From: Ramlibacter monticola
GTDB lineage: Bacteria; Pseudomonadota; Gammaproteobacteria; Burkholderiales; Burkholderiaceae_C
Direction: 5' to 3'
DNA length: 64,000 nucleotides
NCBI RefSeq assembly: GCF_016722785.1
Contig: NZ_JAEQNE010000001.1
Location: 1,240,001-1,304,000 of the forward strand
A program made the position numbers and the translations under genes. How positions within the stretch are numbered: position 1 is the stretch's first letter; every line of letters starts with the position of its first letter. The notes beneath the pieces were generated by a model that searched no databases, was not told the origin of the DNA, and saw only the letters and a program-made list of their open reading frames with translations. Below are positions 62,007-64,000 of the stretch, piece by piece.

Positions 62007-63356
62007 ATGACAGCTCATGTGCAGACCGCGAACGGTCTTCCGCTGGCCCCGGCGCGCAAGAAGTTCCCGATGGCAGGCTGGATCCTGATCGCGATGGTGC
62101 TCGGGATCCTGATCGGCTGGGCCATCTTCGCCAACGTGCCCGACAAGAAGACCGCCGCGCAGATCGCCGGCTACGTGTCGATCTTCTCGGACATCTTCCT
62201 GCGCCTGATCAAGATGCTGATCGGGCCGCTCGTGTTCTCCACCCTCGTCGTCGGCATCGCGCACATCGGCGACGCGGCCTCCGTCGGGCGCGTGTTCGGC
62301 AAGGCGATCGCCTGGTTCCTCACCGCCTCGCTGGTCTCGCTGGTCCTCGGCCTCATCATGGCCAACCTGCTCCAGCCGGGTCTCAACCTGGGCCTGCCGC
62401 TGCCCGACATCGGCGCGTCGGCCAACCTCGCCACCTCGAAGTTCACGCTCAAGGACTTCGTCAGCCACCTGGTGCCCAAGTCCTTCGCCGAAGCCATGGC
62501 GAACAACGAGATCCTGCAGATCGTCGTGTTCTCGATGTTCTTCGGCGTGGCGCTGGCGGCGCTCGGCGACCGGGCGAAGACGCTGGTCGCCTCGATCGAC
62601 GAGCTGTCGCACGCGATGCTGAAGATCACCGGCTACGTCATGAACCTGGCTCCGATCGCCGTGATGGCCGCGATGGCGGCGACGGTGGCCGTCAACGGGC
62701 TGGAGATCCTCGTCAAGTTCGCGGTCTTCATGGCCGACTTCTACCTGGGGCTGTTCCTGCTGTGGGCCGTGCTCGTCGCGGCCGGCTTCGTGTTCCTCGG
62801 TCCGCGCGTGTTCCGGCTGCTGGTCCTGGTCAAGGAACCGTTCCTGCTGTCGTTCGCCACGGCCAGCTCCGAGGCGGCCTATCCGAAGATCCTGGACGCC
62901 CTCGATCGCTTCGGCGTGCGGCGCAAGATCTCGGCCTTCGTCATGCCGATGGGTTATTCGTTCAACCTCGACGGCTCGATGATGTACTGCACCTTCGCCG
63001 TCCTGTTCATCGCCCAGGCCTACGGCATCGCGCTGCCGATCCACACGCAGGTCACCATGCTCCTCATCCTGATGCTGACCTCCAAGGGCATGGCCGGCGT
63101 GCCGCGCGCCTCGCTGGTGGTGATCGCCGCGACGCTGAACCAGTTCAACATCCCCGAGGCGGGCCTGCTGCTGATCCTCGGCGTGGACACCTTCCTCGAC
63201 ATGGGCCGCTCGGCCACCAATGCGGTCGGCAACTCGATCGCCACCGCCGTCGTCGCCAAGTGGGAAGGCGAGCTGATGACCCAGGCCGAGGCCGACCGCA
63301 ACCTGCGCGCGATCGAGGCCGAGGCCACGGCACGCGGGCATGCGCTCGCCGATTGA
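62007..63356 (+). CDS. Dicarboxylate/amino acid:cation symporter (DAACS family)
   Basis: Inner-membrane symporter for C4-dicarboxylates or acidic amino acids, 449 residues, DctA/GltP fold. Recognisable parts are LRLIKMLIGPLVFSTLVVGI in helix 2, a serine-rich hairpin region (LSFATASSEAAYPKIL), the NLDGSMMY motif and the SKGMAGVPRASLVV hairpin. The ATG at 62007 has GGAGAG at 7 bases; an ATG at 61992 lacks a ribosome site. It is followed by a periplasmic amino-acid binding protein gene 10 bases later. Confidence 0.92.
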   Translation: MTAHVQTANGLPLAPARKKFPMAGWILIAMVLGILIGWAIFANVPDKKTAAQIAGYVSIFSDIFLRLIKMLIGPLVFSTLVVGIAHIGDAASVGRVFGKAIAWFLTASLVSLVLGLIMANLLQPGLNLGLPLPDIGASANLATSKFTLKDFVSHLVPKSFAEAMANNEILQIVVFSMFFGVALAALGDRAKTLVASIDELSHAMLKITGYVMNLAPIAVMAAMAATVAVNGLEILVKFAVFMADFYLGLFLLWAVLVAAGFVFLGPRVFRLLVLVKEPFLLSFATASSEAAYPKILDALDRFGVRRKISAFVMPMGYSFNLDGSMMYCTFAVLFIAQAYGIALPIHTQVTMLLILMLTSKGMAGVPRASLVVIAATLNQFNIPEAGLLLILGVDTFLDMGRSATNAVGNSIATAVVAKWEGELMTQAEADRNLRAIEAEATARGHALAD

Positions 63357-63366
63357 GGTGGCCACC

Positions 63367-64000
63367 GTGCGCGCCCTGCCCGCCGCGCTGCTCGCGGCCG
63401 CGCTTGCGTGTTTCGCGGCCGCGACTGCGCACGCGCAGTCGCCCGAGGCGCCGCTGCGCCTGACCGGCACGCTCGCCAAGGTGCGCGAGACCGGCATCAT
63501 CGCGCTCGGCCACCGCGACTCGTCGATCCCGTTCTCCTACCTGTCGCCGCGCGGCGAGCCGATCGGCTACTCGATCGACCTGTGCAGGCTGCTGGTCGAC
63601 GCCATCGGCGAGGCCGTGGGCCGCACCCTCACCGTGAAGTGGCAGCCGGTGACCTCCGAGACGCGCATCGCCGCGGTCGTCGGCGGCCAGGTCGACCTCG
63701 AATGCGGGTCGACCACCAACAACCTCGAGCGCCAGAAGCAGGTCGCCTTCTCGCCGACGATCTTCGTCTCGGGCACCAAGCTGCTGGTGCGCAAGGGCTC
63801 GGCGATCCGCTCGTTCCGCGACCTCGGCGGCAAGCGCGTCGTGGTGACCGCCGGCACGACCAACGAGAAGGCGATGCGCGACCTCGCGGCGCGGTTCAGG
63901 ATCGCCATGACACTCGTCACCGCCCCCGACCACGAGGCCTCCTTCGAGCAGCTCACCAGCGGCAAGGTCGATACCTTCGCCACCGACGACGTGCTGCTGT
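63367..64000 (+). CDS. Amino acid ABC transporter substrate-binding protein (GltI-like), 3' partial
   Basis: Periplasmic binding protein of the glutamate/aspartate type, cut by the window end after 211 codons. Signal peptide (ALLAAALACFAAATAHAQ), then the family segments IIALGHRDSSIPFSYL, GEPIGYSIDLCRLLVDAI, VDLECGSTTNNLERQKQVAFS and GGKRVVVTAGTTNEKAMRDL. A GTG start is chosen because GAGGTGG precedes it; an ATG at 63340 overlapping the symporter gene is possible. Confidence 0.88.
   Translation, partial: MRALPAALLAAALACFAAATAHAQSPEAPLRLTGTLAKVRETGIIALGHRDSSIPFSYLSPRGEPIGYSIDLCRLLVDAIGEAVGRTLTVKWQPVTSETRIAAVVGGQVDLECGSTTNNLERQKQVAFSPTIFVSGTKLLVRKGSAIRSFRDLGGKRVVVTAGTTNEKAMRDLAARFRIAMTLVTAPDHEASFEQLTSGKVDTFATDDVLL

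Overview
The window is high-GC DNA (roughly two thirds G+C) with dense, overlapping genes. A tripartite Bug-type (TctC) binding protein, the pcm-rhodanese-tolC-waaA neighbourhood and a complete System I cytochrome c maturation set point to a betaproteobacterium of the order Burkholderiales, probably Comamonadaceae (Ramlibacter-like). This placement is inference; no rRNA is present.

Layout. 1-13.2 kb is housekeeping: an RND efflux adaptor (5' end missing) and pump, pcm, a rhodanese, tolC, LPS core genes (waaC, waaA), a phosphohexomutase, an Ada-AlkA fusion with ogt (alkylation repair) and a DMT exporter. 13.3-18.6 kb holds unknown genes, including four tiny Pro/Glu-rich ORFs in a row, then a racemase-like protein, an Ldh-family oxidoreductase and a Bug protein. 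18.6-25.9 kb is a tandemly duplicated cassette (outer-membrane-like protein, 23-residue-repeat secreted protein, Asp/Glu racemase). Each repeat gene has a near-perfect sigma-54 promoter and upstream palindromes, and a sigma-54 response regulator and histidine kinase lie next door. 26-30.4 kb has a D-cysteine desulfhydrase-like gene, a large palindrome and ccmABCDE-G, with ccmF missing from its usual place.

30.7-61.8 kb is the main accessory system. It encodes ten c-type cytochromes with 37 CXXCH sites in total, three NHL beta-propeller lipoproteins, a parvulin-type prolyl isomerase, a 635-residue outer-membrane beta-barrel, two helical periplasmic proteins, a compact System II heme-ligation pair (ResB/CcsA), a TPR protein, the rest of System I (second ccmC, ccmF, ccmH, ccmI, a thioredoxin), a histidine-kinase-like protein with Arg in place of the phospho-acceptor His, a sigma-54 response regulator, and secreted propellers. 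The combination of tetraheme cytochrome, propeller, prolyl isomerase, barrel and ResBC resembles extracellular cytochrome filament or porin-cytochrome clusters of Geobacter-type bacteria. I infer an electron conduit across the cell envelope. The tetraheme protein has exactly eight histidines, enough for four bis-His hemes. The 11-heme protein begins with the same module. Sigma-54 -24/-12 elements precede the key units: a divergent pair at 33.93-33.97 kb and one at 35.35 kb.

The window ends with a DctA-type dicarboxylate symporter and an amino-acid ABC binding protein cut off by the window edge. I saw no rRNA, tRNA, CRISPR array, transposase or phage gene.
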